The notes under the pieces were generated by a model that saw nothing but the letters and a program-made list of their open reading frames with translations, was not told the DNA's origin and did no database searches. Made by a program: the position numbers and the translations under genes. From Candidatus Microthrix subdominans (lineage in GTDB: Bacteria; Actinomycetota; Acidimicrobiia; Acidimicrobiales; Microtrichaceae), in assembly GCA_016719385.1 (NCBI GenBank), contig JADJZA010000008.1, positions 359,371-423,370 on the forward strand: a stretch of DNA of 64,000 bases. Direction: 5' to 3'. This document shows positions 14,789 to 23,816 of the stretch, one piece after another; the first letter of the stretch is position 1; every line of letters begins with the position of its first letter.

Positions 14789-17734
14789 GTGTCCACTTCC
14801 CCAGTTCAGTCCCATGAGTCCGCCCCGGTCGGGAGCTTCGCCTCTCGCCACCTGGGCTCCGACGCACACGAGACCGTCGCCATGCTCGCCGCTCTGGGCT
14901 TCGAGACGATGGACCAGCTGATCGACGCCACCGTGCCCACGTCGGTGCGCGACAACGAGCCGCTTCGGCTGACCGATCTGCCCGGGCCGATGGCCGAGCA
15001 CGAGCTGCTCGATCACCTGCGTGAGCTGGCGGGTCGCAACCGCGTGGTCACGTCGATGATCGGGCAGGGCTACTACGGCACCCACACCCCGGCCGTGATC
15101 CAGCGCAACGTGCTGGAGAACCCCGCCTGGTACACCGCCTACACCCCGTACCAGCCCGAGATCTCCCAGGGCCGCCTGGAGACGCTGCTCAACTTCCAGA
15201 CCGTGGTGCAGGACCTGACCGGCCTGGACCTCGCCGGTGCGTCGTTGCTCGACGAGGCCACCGCGGCCGCCGAGGCGCTCACCCTGTGCCGTCGCCAGTC
15301 GAAGAGCAAGGCCACCAAGTTTCTCGTCGACGTTCGCTGCCACCCGCAGGTGATCGCCGTGGTCGCCACGAGGGCGGCGCCCCTGGGCATCGAGCTGGAC
15401 CTGGTCGATCCTCGCAGCGGTGGCGTCGAAGCCGCCGACTACTTCGGAGCGCTGCTCGCCTACCCGGCCACCGACGGCACGATCAGCGACTTCAGCCCGC
15501 TGACCGCTGCCCTGCACGAGGCGGGGGCCCTGGTGGCGGTCACCACCGACCTGCTGGCGTGCACCCTGTTGACCCCACCCGGCGAGTGGGGCGCCGACAT
15601 CGCGGTCGGATCCGCCCAGCGCTTCGGTGTGCCGATGGGCGCCGGCGGCCCGCACGCCGGGTTCATGGCGGTGACGGACAAGCTGCGCCGCTCGCTGCCC
15701 GGGCGCCTGGTGGGCGTCTCGGTCGACGCCGCCGGCCGTCCGGCGATGCGCCTCGCCCTCCAGACCCGCGAGCAGCACATCCGGCGCGAGAAGGCCACGT
15801 CCAACATCTGCACGGCGCAGGTGCTGTTGGCGGTGATGGCCGCCAGCTACGCCACCTATCACGGGCCCGAGGGACTGCTCGACATTGCCGAGCGCATCGC
15901 GTCGTTCACCGAGGAGGCCGCAGAGATACTGGGCAGCAACGGTGTCGAGGTGGTGACCGGGGCAGCGTTCGACACCCTGTGGGTGTCGGTGCCCGGCCGG
16001 GCCGACGCGGTGCTGGCCGCCGCGCTCGAGTGCGAGATCAACCTGCGCCGGGTGGACGGCGACACCGTCGGCCTGTCGGTCGACGAGACCACCACCCCCG
16101 CCGCCCTCGCCGACGCCTTGGTGGCAATCGCCGGAGGGGACGTCGCCATGGACCGCCAGGGGGTGGCCGACGCGCTGAGCGCCGCCGTCGCCAACCCCGA
16201 CGCAAACACCACTGGGCTGATCCCGGCCAACCTCGTTCGCACCACCCCGTTCCTCACGCACCCGACCTTCCACAGCCACCGCACGGAGACCGAGATGCTG
16301 CGCTACCTGCGGCGCCTGTCCGATGCCGACCTGGCGCTCGACCGCTCGATGATCCCGCTGGGCAGCTGCACGATGAAGCTGAACGCCACCACCGAGATGC
16401 TGCCGGTCACCTGGCCGGAGTTCTCGGACCTGCATCCCTTCGCACCCGCCGATCAGCTGGCCGGCATCACCGAGCTGGCCCGCCGCCTCGAGCGCTGGCT
16501 GGTCGACATCTGCGGCTACGACGCCGCCTCGATCCAGCCCAACGCCGGCAGCCAGGGCGAGCTGGCCGGGCTGCTCGCTATCAGGGCCTATCACCAGAGC
16601 CGGGGCGAGACGCAGCGCCAGGTCTGTTTGATCCCATCATCGGCGCACGGCACCAACGCCGCCTCGGCGGTGATGGCCGGTATGAACGTCGTCGTCGTCG
16701 CCTGTGACGACGAGGGCAACGTCGACACGGTCGACCTGCAGGCCAAGATCGACGAGCACGCCGCCGAGCTGGCTGCCCTCATGGTCACCTACCCCTCGAC
16801 CCACGGCGTGTTCGAGGAGGCGATCAGCGAGATCTGCGCTGCTGTGCACGACGCGGGCGGTCAGGTGTACCTCGACGGCGCCAACCTCAATGCCCTCGTC
16901 GGCCTGGCCCGGCCCGGCAAGTTTGGCGCCGATGTCAGCCACCTCAACCTGCACAAGACCTTCTGCATCCCCCACGGCGGTGGCGGACCGGGCGTCGGCC
17001 CGGTCGTGATGCGTGAGCACCTGGCGCCGTTCATTCCGGCCACCGATCAGGGAAGCTTCTCCCCCGGCGATGTCCAGCGGACCGACCGGGTTGGTGCTGT
17101 CTCGGCCGCCCCCCTGGGCTCGGCCTCGATCCTGCCGATCAGCTACGCCTACATCGCCATGATGGGTGCCGACGGTCTGACCGCCGCGTCGTCCGGGGCC
17201 ATCCTCACCGCCAACTACGTGGCCGAGCGTCTCGATGCCCACTACCCGGTGCTCTACACGGGGGCTCGCGGCCGGGTGGGTCACGAGTGCATCCTCGACC
17301 TGCGACCGCTCACCAAGGAGAGCGGCATCACCGACGAGGACGTGGCCAAGCGGCTGATCGACTATGGCTTCCACGCCCCGACGATGAGCTTCCCGGTGAC
17401 GGGCACGCTGATGGTCGAACCGACCGAGTCGGAGTCCAAGGCCGAGCTCGACCGTTTCTGCGACGCCATGATCGCCATCCGCTCGGAGATCGACCGGGTG
17501 GTGGACGGCACCTGGCCGGCGGACGACAACCCGTTGGTCAACGCCCCGCACCCGTCCGAGGACCTGCTCGTCGACGAGTGGACCCACCCGTACAGCCGCG
17601 AGCTGGCCGCCTACCCGCTGCCCGAGCTGCGTCGAAACAAGTACTGGGTGCCGGTGTCGCGCATCGACGGCGGCTACGGCGACCGCAACCTGGTGTGCTC
17701 GTGTCCGCCGATCGAAGTGCTGGCCGAGGCCTAA
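14789..17734 (+). CDS. gcvP: Glycine dehydrogenase (aminomethyl-transferring), P-protein
   Basis: 981 residues, the full-length single-chain P-protein (two homologous halves fused). It decarboxylates glycine with pyridoxal phosphate and passes the aminomethyl group to lipoyl-GcvH. The PLP lysine is Lys723 in HLNLHKTFCIPHGGGG, and PLGSCTMKLNATTEM and the glycine-rich 'PNAGSQGELAGL' mark the second half. GTG start with GGAG six bases before it. It lies directly under the tandem glycine riboswitch. gcvT and gcvH are nearby but on the other strand in separate units. Confidence 0.97.
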   Translation: MSTSPVQSHESAPVGSFASRHLGSDAHETVAMLAALGFETMDQLIDATVPTSVRDNEPLRLTDLPGPMAEHELLDHLRELAGRNRVVTSMIGQGYYGTHTPAVIQRNVLENPAWYTAYTPYQPEISQGRLETLLNFQTVVQDLTGLDLAGASLLDEATAAAEALTLCRRQSKSKATKFLVDVRCHPQVIAVVATRAAPLGIELDLVDPRSGGVEAADYFGALLAYPATDGTISDFSPLTAALHEAGALVAVTTDLLACTLLTPPGEWGADIAVGSAQRFGVPMGAGGPHAGFMAVTDKLRRSLPGRLVGVSVDAAGRPAMRLALQTREQHIRREKATSNICTAQVLLAVMAASYATYHGPEGLLDIAERIASFTEEAAEILGSNGVEVVTGAAFDTLWVSVPGRADAVLAAALECEINLRRVDGDTVGLSVDETTTPAALADALVAIAGGDVAMDRQGVADALSAAVANPDANTTGLIPANLVRTTPFLTHPTFHSHRTETEMLRYLRRLSDADLALDRSMIPLGSCTMKLNATTEMLPVTWPEFSDLHPFAPADQLAGITELARRLERWLVDICGYDAASIQPNAGSQGELAGLLAIRAYHQSRGETQRQVCLIPSSAHGTNAASAVMAGMNVVVVACDDEGNVDTVDLQAKIDEHAAELAALMVTYPSTHGVFEEAISEICAAVHDAGGQVYLDGANLNALVGLARPGKFGADVSHLNLHKTFCIPHGGGGPGVGPVVMREHLAPFIPATDQGSFSPGDVQRTDRVGAVSAAPLGSASILPISYAYIAMMGADGLTAASSGAILTANYVAERLDAHYPVLYTGARGRVGHECILDLRPLTKESGITDEDVAKRLIDYGFHAPTMSFPVTGTLMVEPTESESKAELDRFCDAMIAIRSEIDRVVDGTWPADDNPLVNAPHPSEDLLVDEWTHPYSRELAAYPLPELRRNKYWVPVSRIDGGYGDRNLVCSCPPIEVLAEA

Positions 17735-17745
17735 CGGAACCTCCG

Positions 17746-18009
17746 GTGGCGATCGTGGCGGTGTGGGCCAAGCCCGGGTCGAGAAGGCCCGGGGTCGGCG
17801 GGCGTCACGGCGATGCCCTGGTCGTCGCCGTCGCAGCGCGGGCGGTTGACGGCCGGGCCAACGTCGCCGTCGTGGCAGCGCTGGCCGAGGCCCTCGAGGT
17901 ACCCAAGCGGGACGTGCGCATCGTCGGTGGCCACACCGGTCGGGCTAAACGCGTCGAGGTGCCCGACCGGGTCGCTGGGCGGGCGGCGCAACTGCTGGGT
18001 TCGGCGTGA
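17746..18009 (+). CDS. DUF167 (YggU) family protein
   Basis: 87 residues from GTG 17746. The DUF167 signature is clear: VWAKPGSRRPGVGGRHGDALVVAVAARAVDGRAN (split here as AKPGSRRPG ... AARAVDGRAN), then 'ALEVPKRDVRIVGGHTGRAKRVEV', the G-x-x-S/T-R-x-K-x-v motif. Its function is unknown and the fold is small alpha/beta. It follows gcvP by 11 nt and overlaps the MFS gene by four bases (GTGA), so it is part of the gcvP transcript. Confidence 0.85.
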   Translation: MAIVAVWAKPGSRRPGVGGRHGDALVVAVAARAVDGRANVAVVAALAEALEVPKRDVRIVGGHTGRAKRVEVPDRVAGRAAQLLGSA

Positions 18010-19214
18010 GCGCTCGGGTCGGTGCGACCCCGGCGCGTTCCGAGGTGGCCGTCGTGGCGTTCTTGGCCTTCGTCAGCGTGCTGATGGCATTCGGCATCGA
18101 CGCCGCGCTGCCCGCCTTCGACGAGCTGAGCCGCGATTTCGGCCTGGATGCTCGTGGGCTCAGCCCGGCGATCACCGGCACCCCCTACTTCGTCGGCATG
18201 GCGATTGGGCAACTGATCTTCGGCGTGCTCGCCGACCGCTTCGGCCGCCGTCCGATCATGATGGTCGGCCTCAGCGTCTATGCGCTGGGCGCGTTGGGGG
18301 CGGCGACGGCCAACGGCCTGGGAATGCTGCTCGTCGGGCGTTTCATCTGGGGACTTGGCGCCGCTGCGCCGGCGGTGCTGCGGATGGCGATCGCCCGCGA
18401 CCTGTACGCCGGCGAGCGCATGGCCCGGGTGGTGTCGCTGGTGACCGCCGTCTTCCTGATCGGTCCGATCGTCGTGCCGTTCATCGGCGAGTGGATCCTG
18501 CTCACCGGCTCGTGGCGGGCGGTGTTCGCCGTGGCGATCGCCTTGGCGGCCGTGGCGTTGGCCTGGGCGTTCGCCTTCGGCGAGACGCTGGCGCCCGAAC
18601 ATCGCCAGCCGCTGCGGGTCGCGCCGATCAGGCGGGCCTTCGCAGCGGTGGTGACCACCCGGGTGACGCTGTGGGCCATCATCGCCCAGGCGTTCTTCGG
18701 AGCCGCCTTCTTCATCTGGCTCGGCAGCGCCCAGCCGGTGATCGATCGCATCTACGGGCGCAGCTCGCAGTTCACGCTGCTGTTCGGGCTCTCCGGCGTC
18801 GGCATGGCGGCGGCGCTGCTGGTGAACAACCGTCTGATCTCACGCTTTGGGGTGCGCCCGATGGCCGTCCGGGCCGCCTGGGTGTTCGTCCTGGCGGGGC
18901 TGGCCGGCCTGACGGTGGCGATCGCCTGGGGTGGTGTGCCGCCGTTGTGGGCCTGGTTCGCCTGGGCGCTCGTCGCCAACGCCATGTCGATGATCATGAC
19001 CCCGATGTGCGCAGCGATTGCGCTGGGACCGATGGCCGACCAGGCGGGCATGGCCAGCGCTGTGCTGGGGTTGGGCCAACTCGGGGTTGGGGCGCTGCTC
19101 GCAGCGGTGGTCGACGCCAGGATCGGCGCCACGGTGACCCCGATGCTCGTCGGGGCCACCGCCTTCGGCGCCGCTGGGCTGGGCGCGCTGCTGTGGAGCG
19201 GCCGGGGTTCCTGA
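18006..19214 (+). CDS. MFS transporter, Bcr/CflA drug-resistance type
   Basis: 402 residues and about 12 hydrophobic segments. The loop 2-3 motif is GVLADRFGRRPIMMVGL, and the antiporter region is 'AVFLIGPIVVPFIGEWIL' in segment 5, as in Bcr/CflA multidrug exporters. The GTG start is fused by GTGA overlap to the DUF167 stop. Its place downstream of gcvP suggests co-transcription, so glycine may influence its level (inference). The substrate is unknown. Confidence 0.88.
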   Translation: MSARVGATPARSEVAVVAFLAFVSVLMAFGIDAALPAFDELSRDFGLDARGLSPAITGTPYFVGMAIGQLIFGVLADRFGRRPIMMVGLSVYALGALGAATANGLGMLLVGRFIWGLGAAAPAVLRMAIARDLYAGERMARVVSLVTAVFLIGPIVVPFIGEWILLTGSWRAVFAVAIALAAVALAWAFAFGETLAPEHRQPLRVAPIRRAFAAVVTTRVTLWAIIAQAFFGAAFFIWLGSAQPVIDRIYGRSSQFTLLFGLSGVGMAAALLVNNRLISRFGVRPMAVRAAWVFVLAGLAGLTVAIAWGGVPPLWAWFAWALVANAMSMIMTPMCAAIALGPMADQAGMASAVLGLGQLGVGALLAAVVDARIGATVTPMLVGATAFGAAGLGALLWSGRGS

Positions 19215-19238
19215 GGCCAAACCTGTCACGCTGTGCGC

Positions 19239-20270
19239 ATGCACGTATCGATGACGGTGCCCACCGACGACCTCACCGAGGCGCCGACGATCTATGCGGA
19301 GCTCGAGGCGTTGGGTTACGACCGGGCCTTCTCGTTCGAGGCCAAGCACAACCCGTTTCTGCCGCTCGCCGTCGCCGCCCAGCACACCGAGCGCATCCAG
19401 CTGGGCACGGCGATCGCCATCGCGTTCGCCCGCACGCCGATGACCCTGGCCAACGCCGGTTGGGACCTGCAGACGATCACCGGCGGCCGTTTTGCGCTGG
19501 GGTTGGGCTCTCAGGTCCGGCCCCACATCGTCGAGCGCTACGGCATGGAGTGGTCGCGCCCGGCGGCGCGCATGCGCGAGATGGTGCTGGCCATCCGGAC
19601 GATCTGGGAGGCGTGGGAGACCGGCGACCCACTGGACTTTCGAGGCGAGTTCTACCGCCACACTCGAATGGTGCCCGCCTTCGATCCCGGCCCGAACCCG
19701 TTCGGTCCACCGCCCATCCTCACCGCCGGTGTCGGACCGCTGATGACCGAGGTTGCTGGCGAGGTGGCCGACGGGTTCCTGGTGCACCCTTTGAACACCC
19801 GTCGCTCGCTGCAGGAACTGACCGTGCCGGCGATCGCCCGGGGCGCTGCTCGAGCCGGGCGCTCCCCCGCCGACGTCGAACTCACCTGCGTCACCATCGT
19901 GGTGACCGGCCGGGATGAGGCCGAACTGGAGCGGTCACGGGAGGCGGTCAGGGCCCAGCTGGCGTTCTATGGCACCACGCCCGCCTACCGGCCGGTGCTC
20001 GACCTGCACGGGCGCGGCCATCTTCACGGCCAGCTGAAGACCCGGGCCAGACGCGGCGAGTGGGGTGAAATGGCCGAGCTGATCGACGACGAGTTCCTTG
20101 AGGAGGTGGCCGTCGTCGGCGAGCCGGACGCCATTGCACCGGCGTTACGGCGCCGACTGGGAGGCATCTCGGATCACGTGAGCCTGGTCAACAACCGGGC
20201 GCCCGACCCCCGTCACTTCGTCGAGGTGGTCACCGCCCTGAATCCTCGCCTGCGGCGGGATCCAGGGTGA
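19239..20270 (+). CDS. LLM-class F420-dependent oxidoreductase (TIGR03617-like)
   Basis: 343 residues from ATG 19239 (a GTG two codons earlier is possible). The pattern is luciferase-like: MHVSMTVPTDDL, YDRAFSFEAKHNPFLPLAVAAQHTERIQ..., GGRFALGLGSQVRPHIVERYG, and 'ILTAGVGPLMTEVAGEVADGF'. 'SQVRPHIVERYGM' is typical of one F420-dependent subgroup (family knowledge). CACGCT stands 6 nt before the ATG. Its 3' end runs 41 nt antisense into the end of msrB. Confidence 0.85.
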   Translation: MHVSMTVPTDDLTEAPTIYAELEALGYDRAFSFEAKHNPFLPLAVAAQHTERIQLGTAIAIAFARTPMTLANAGWDLQTITGGRFALGLGSQVRPHIVERYGMEWSRPAARMREMVLAIRTIWEAWETGDPLDFRGEFYRHTRMVPAFDPGPNPFGPPPILTAGVGPLMTEVAGEVADGFLVHPLNTRRSLQELTVPAIARGAARAGRSPADVELTCVTIVVTGRDEAELERSREAVRAQLAFYGTTPAYRPVLDLHGRGHLHGQLKTRARRGEWGEMAELIDDEFLEEVAVVGEPDAIAPALRRRLGGISDHVSLVNNRAPDPRHFVEVVTALNPRLRRDPG

Positions 20271-20664
20271 GCGACGCCGAGTTCATGCAGTAGCGCTCGC
20301 CGGTGGGCTTGGGCCCATCGGGGAACACGTGGCCCAGGTGGGCATCGCAGTTGGCGCAGCGGGCCTCGATGCGGGTCATGCCCAGGGTGCGGTCCTCGAT
20401 GCGCTTCACCTTGTCGTCGCCGATCGCGGTGAAGAACGACGGCCAGCCGGTGCCGGAATCGAACTTGGTGTCGCTGTCGAACAGGGCCTCGTCGCAGACG
20501 ACGCAGCGGTACACGCCGGCGTCCTTGGTGTCCCAGTAGGCACCGGTGAAGGCGCGCTCGGTGCCGCCGTTCTGGGTTACCTCGTACTGCTCGGGCGTCA
20601 GGCGCTCTCGCAGGTCTCCCTGGTTCTGGTCGGTGTTCACAGTTGATTCCTCGCTTGTCGTCAT
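20230..20664 (-). CDS. msrB: Peptide-methionine (R)-S-oxide reductase
   Basis: 144 residues from ATG 20664. The zinc-binding pairs CVVC and CANC, the GTGWPSFF motif and the catalytic Cys in GERYCMNSASL are all present. It repairs methionine-R-sulfoxide with thioredoxin in the cytoplasm. It lies 22 nt downstream of msrA on the same strand, so both stereoisomer repair enzymes form one operon. The last 41 nt overlap the convergent LLM gene, which is unusual for such conserved proteins. Confidence 0.96.
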   Translation of the reverse strand: MTTSEESTVNTDQNQGDLRERLTPEQYEVTQNGGTERAFTGAYWDTKDAGVYRCVVCDEALFDSDTKFDSGTGWPSFFTAIGDDKVKRIEDRTLGMTRIEARCANCDAHLGHVFPDGPKPTGERYCMNSASLTLDPAAGEDSGR

Positions 20665-20686
20665 CGGTTGGCTGTGGGGTGGAAAC

Positions 20687-21319
20687 TCAGGCGTAGGCAA
20701 CCTGGCAGAAGCCGTGGTTGCAGTACCCGCCCGGGTTCTTGGCCAGGTACTGCTGGTGGTAGTCCTCGGCGTAATAGAACGGCCCCACCGGGGCGATCTC
20801 GGTGGTGATTTGACCGAAGCCCCCCTCGCTCAGCTTGCTCTGGTAGGCGTCGCGGCTGGCGTCGGCCGCCGCGGCCTGCTCGGGTGAGTTGGTGTAGATC
20901 GCCGAGCGGTACTGGCTGCCGATGTCGTTGCCCTGGCCCATGTACTGGGTGGGGTCGTGGTTCTCCCAGAACACCTTGAACAGCTCGTCGAGGGCGACGA
21001 TCGCCGGGTCGAACACGACGAGGACCGCCTCGGTGTGGCCGGTCCGGGCCGTGCAGGTCTCCTCGTAGGTCGGGTTGGGCGTGGTGCCCCCTGCGTAGCC
21101 GGCAGCGGTGCTGTACACGCCAGGCAGCTGCCAGAAGAGGCGCTCGGCGCCCCAGAAACAGCCCATGGCGACGACGAGGGTGTCGAGGCCCTCCGGCCAC
21201 GGGCCCTGCAGAGGATGGCCGTTGACGGCGTGGGCCTCGGGCACCGGCATCTGCTGATCCCGACCCGGCAGGCAATCCTCGGGAGCCGGGGGCGGTGCGG
21301 GGAGCTTGCGACCAAACAT
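20687..21319 (-). CDS. msrA: Peptide-methionine (S)-S-oxide reductase
   Basis: 210 residues from ATG 21319 with CGGAGA upstream. The catalytic motif VAMGCFWGAERLFW is at about residues 50-63, TGHTEAV and 'EDYHQQYLAKNPGGYC' follow, and C-terminal resolving cysteines lie in GGYCNHGFCQ. The 45-residue proline-rich N-terminal extension is common in the longer MsrA form (the E. coli type). It is first in the msrA-msrB operon. Confidence 0.96.
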   Translation of the reverse strand: MFGRKLPAPPPAPEDCLPGRDQQMPVPEAHAVNGHPLQGPWPEGLDTLVVAMGCFWGAERLFWQLPGVYSTAAGYAGGTTPNPTYEETCTARTGHTEAVLVVFDPAIVALDELFKVFWENHDPTQYMGQGNDIGSQYRSAIYTNSPEQAAAADASRDAYQSKLSEGGFGQITTEIAPVGPFYYAEDYHQQYLAKNPGGYCNHGFCQVAYA

Positions 21320-21452
21320 GTGTCTCCGTTCTGGGGGCGTAGTGACCACAACCGGTGTGACGGCGTGACGATTCCCGACGTCTCAGGTCGGTTTTATTCA
21401 GTCTCTCCCTCTACCCGGCCCAGATGAGGTCGGGCGGCCCAGCATCGCCGGG

Positions 21453-22562
21453 TCAGGCCAGGAACGGTGGCTTGACGACGGTGGCGGGCACGTCGGTGCC
21501 CCGCTGGTCGATGACGACCTGGTCACCGGGTTGGATGTCGGTGTCGAGGAAGGCCAAGGCGATGCCCACCCCGAGCTCGGGTGAGAAGTTGCCCGAACTC
21601 ACCGTGCCGACCACCTTGGAACCGGATCCGTCCTCGATCGAGCGGACCTCTTGCCCGGACCGCGGCGGGCGGCGGGTCTCGGTGCGCAACCCCCAGAGCA
21701 GCGGAGACGCGCCGGCGGCCCGCTGGGTTTCCAGCGCCTGCCGTCCGGGGAAACCGGCCTGCTTGTTCCATGCCACCACCCAGCCCAATCGGGCGTTCAG
21801 CGGGGTGATACCCGGACCCAGCTCGGATCCGTGCAGTGGCAGCCCGGCCTCCAGGCGCAGGGTGTCGCGGGCGGCCAGACCGGCCGGGGCGACGCCGTCG
21901 GCGATCAGGCGGTCCCACAGCACCCCTGCGTGGTCGATGGGCAGGGCTATCTCGACGCCGTCCTCGCCGGTGTAGCCGGTGCCGGCCACCACCAACTCGA
22001 CCGGCCGGTAACCGAGTGCATCGGTCGTCACGGTCGTCACCCGAAACCTGCCGACGTCGGCGGCCTCGGGGACCACAGCTTCCAGGTGCCGTCGGGCCGC
22101 CGGCCCCTGCACAGCGAGTACGGCCCGGGTCGAGGTCACATCGTCGATCGAGTCCTCCCCGGCGTCGCCGGAGCCGAGCGCAGCCAACAGGTCGGAGGTG
22201 TTGGAGGCGTTCGGCATGACGTCGAAGCGCTGGTCATCCACCCACCACACGATGATGTCGTCGAGAACCGAGCCGTCCTCGGAGAGCAGGTGGGTGTACT
22301 GGGCCCGGCCCGGTGACACCTTGGTCAGGTCGTTGGTGAACGCCGCCTGAAGCCGGTCGAAGGCGCCGGGGCCCTCGACGCGGACCGTGCCCAGATGGGA
22401 GACGTCGAAGACGGTGGCCGCCGAGCGGGTGGCGCGATGCTCGGCCAGCGTGCCCTCCGGGTACGACAGCGGCATGTTCCAGCCGCCGAACGGTGCCAGC
22501 TTGGCGCCGAGCGCCTCGTGGCGATCGTTGAGGGGCGAGGTCTTGAGCTGCTGATCGTTCAC
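21453..22562 (-). CDS. gcvT: Glycine cleavage T-protein (aminomethyltransferase)
   Basis: 369 residues. It transfers the methylene of the GcvH-bound aminomethyl group to tetrahydrofolate and releases ammonia. Motifs: APFGGWNMPLSYPEG, 'VFDVSHLGTVRVEG', 'TNDLTKVSPGRAQYT', 'GYTGEDGVEIA', and the folate-domain end 'GTVSSGNFSPELGVGIALAFL'. The GTG start overlaps the stop of the MerR-like gene by four bases, so its translation is coupled to that regulator and not to gcvP. Confidence 0.95.
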   Translation of the reverse strand: MNDQQLKTSPLNDRHEALGAKLAPFGGWNMPLSYPEGTLAEHRATRSAATVFDVSHLGTVRVEGPGAFDRLQAAFTNDLTKVSPGRAQYTHLLSEDGSVLDDIIVWWVDDQRFDVMPNASNTSDLLAALGSGDAGEDSIDDVTSTRAVLAVQGPAARRHLEAVVPEAADVGRFRVTTVTTDALGYRPVELVVAGTGYTGEDGVEIALPIDHAGVLWDRLIADGVAPAGLAARDTLRLEAGLPLHGSELGPGITPLNARLGWVVAWNKQAGFPGRQALETQRAAGASPLLWGLRTETRRPPRSGQEVRSIEDGSGSKVVGTVSSGNFSPELGVGIALAFLDTDIQPGDQVVIDQRGTDVPATVVKPPFLA

Positions 22563-23062
22563 TGGGCGAGCGCTGCGGGGTCGGCGTTCGTCCCGCCGTC
22601 GAGCGATGCCGGTGCCGAGTCGGGGTGCAGGCTGTGGATTGCTGCGTCCAGGTCGGCCTGGACCGTGCCCAGCGGCAGCACGTTGAGGACGCCCTGGCCG
22701 TGGCGAAGCACGTCGATCAGTTCCTCGCCGTCGTCGACCAGCACCGACGTGCGGCCCTGGATCACCAGGTTGGCGGTGGTGACGTCTTCCCCCAGGCGCT
22801 CCTTGACGTAGTGAAACACGTTGCGCACCTGTTCGAGCTTGATGCCGGCGTCGAGCAGGCTCTTGATCACCTTCAACTCGAGCAGGTCCCGGTAGCTGTA
22901 GCGCCGGCGTGAGCCCGAACCGCTCGCATCGCTCATCGACGGGCGCAGCAGGTCGGTGCGAGCCCAGTAGTCGAGCTGGCGGTAGGAGATGCCGACGATC
23001 TCAGCGGTGCGCTTGCCGCTGTAGCCGGCGTCGATCACGGGGTTGGGTTGGCTGATGGCCAC
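22559..23062 (-). CDS. MerR-family transcriptional regulator (Rv1830-like)
   Basis: 167 residues. A MerR winged helix-turn-helix spans about residues 15-85 (TAEIVGISYRQLDYWARTDLL, then SGSRRRYSYRDLLELK), followed by a helical dimer region and a short C-terminal domain (NLVIQGRTSVLVDDGEEL). There are no metal-binding cysteines, so it is not a metal sensor. Order and sequence resemble mycobacterial Rv1830. It is coupled to gcvT by a GTGA overlap, and a -35/-10 pair overlapped by an inverted repeat at 23202-23237 could be its own operator. Confidence 0.88.
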   Translation of the reverse strand: MAISQPNPVIDAGYSGKRTAEIVGISYRQLDYWARTDLLRPSMSDASGSGSRRRYSYRDLLELKVIKSLLDAGIKLEQVRNVFHYVKERLGEDVTTANLVIQGRTSVLVDDGEELIDVLRHGQGVLNVLPLGTVQADLDAAIHSLHPDSAPASLDGGTNADPAALAQ

Positions 23063-23201
23063 AAGCTGCTCCTGAACCTCGGTGCGCGGCCGGTGCCGAC
23101 GCAGTGTGCCCGGTTGACTGTCCCGTCGACACGGCTACTCGACGTGTCCGGTGATCGCCCCGGTCGCTCTCGTCGCCGACGGACCGAGGAATCACAACGT
23201 T

Positions 23202-23237
23202 GAAACTCACCCTAGCGAGTGAGCCACCCCCCGACAA
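23202..23237 (-). promoter_or_regulatory. Promoter with overlapping inverted repeat, MerR-gcvT unit
   Basis: On the minus strand TTGTCG (23237-23232), a 17-nt spacer and TAGGGT (23214-23209). CTCAC/GTGAG arms (23206-23223) flank the -10. The leader to ATG 23062 is about 140 nt and contains no gene. Confidence 0.45.
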
Positions 23238-23264
23238 CGATGCCCGCGCCGGCGGCCGGCCGGG

Positions 23265-23762
23265 TCAGGATTCTTCGAAGTCGTCGGGGGTGACCGTATC
23301 GATGAACTCCCGGAACTCGGCGATGACCGACTCGGGTTGTTCGTCGTCGTTATCCCGGTAGCCGGCGGCTTCGAGGACCGACGTGGCCACCATCACGTCG
23401 GCGTCCACCCGGGCAGCCATGGCAAGTGCATCGGAGGTACGGGACTCGACGGTGATCGTCGAGTCGTCGGACGACAGCCGAAGCTCGGCGTAGTACACCT
23501 CGTCGCGCAGGTCGGTGATGACGACGGTGTCGAGGGTCGCTCCCAGCGACTCGATCACCGACTGCATCAGGTCGTGGGTGAGCGGCCGAGGTGTGGCCCG
23601 CCCCTCGAGGGCAAAGCGGATTGCCTGCCACTCCCCCACCCCGATGAAGATCGTCAGCATGCGACGGGGGGAGTCGGTCTCGCGTAGGTCGACAACGAAC
23701 GCATCGCCCGGGTTCTCCCGCCGGACACCGACAAGTTCCATCTGCACCGTGGACTCAGACAC
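23265..23762 (-). CDS. DUF151 bifunctional nuclease-domain protein (Rv1829-like)
   Basis: 165 residues. DUF151 core: MELVGVRRENPGDAFVVDLRE, 'RMLTIFIGVGEWQAIRFALEG', 'RPLTHDLMQSVIESLGATLDTVVITDLRDEVYYAELRL' (given here only in parts), and 'RTSDALAMAARVDADV'. The family has reported DNase/RNase activity in plants and archaea. Its bacterial role is unclear. The GTG start lies 8 nt from TACACT, a leaderless promoter; an internal Met at residue 8 is an alternative. It stands between the two MerR-like genes, as in mycobacteria. Confidence 0.88.
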   Translation of the reverse strand: MSESTVQMELVGVRRENPGDAFVVDLRETDSPRRMLTIFIGVGEWQAIRFALEGRATPRPLTHDLMQSVIESLGATLDTVVITDLRDEVYYAELRLSSDDSTITVESRTSDALAMAARVDADVMVATSVLEAAGYRDNDDEQPESVIAEFREFIDTVTPDDFEES

Positions 23763-23770
23763 TGCGACCC

Positions 23771-23776
23771 AGTGTA
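23771..23776 (-). promoter_or_regulatory. -10 hexamer TACACT, leaderless start for 23762
   Basis: TACACT ends 8 nt before the GTG of the DUF151 gene. Confidence 0.45.
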
Positions 23777-23816
23777 GCCGTGTCCTGGGGCCGGACCGAG
23801 GCGTACGAGGCGATGC

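Noticed and set aside
14783..16594. 603-codon minus-strand frame antisense to gcvP
   Set aside because: It is a high-GC codon shadow of gcvP: Gly/Arg/Val-rich with no motif, and gcvP is certain.
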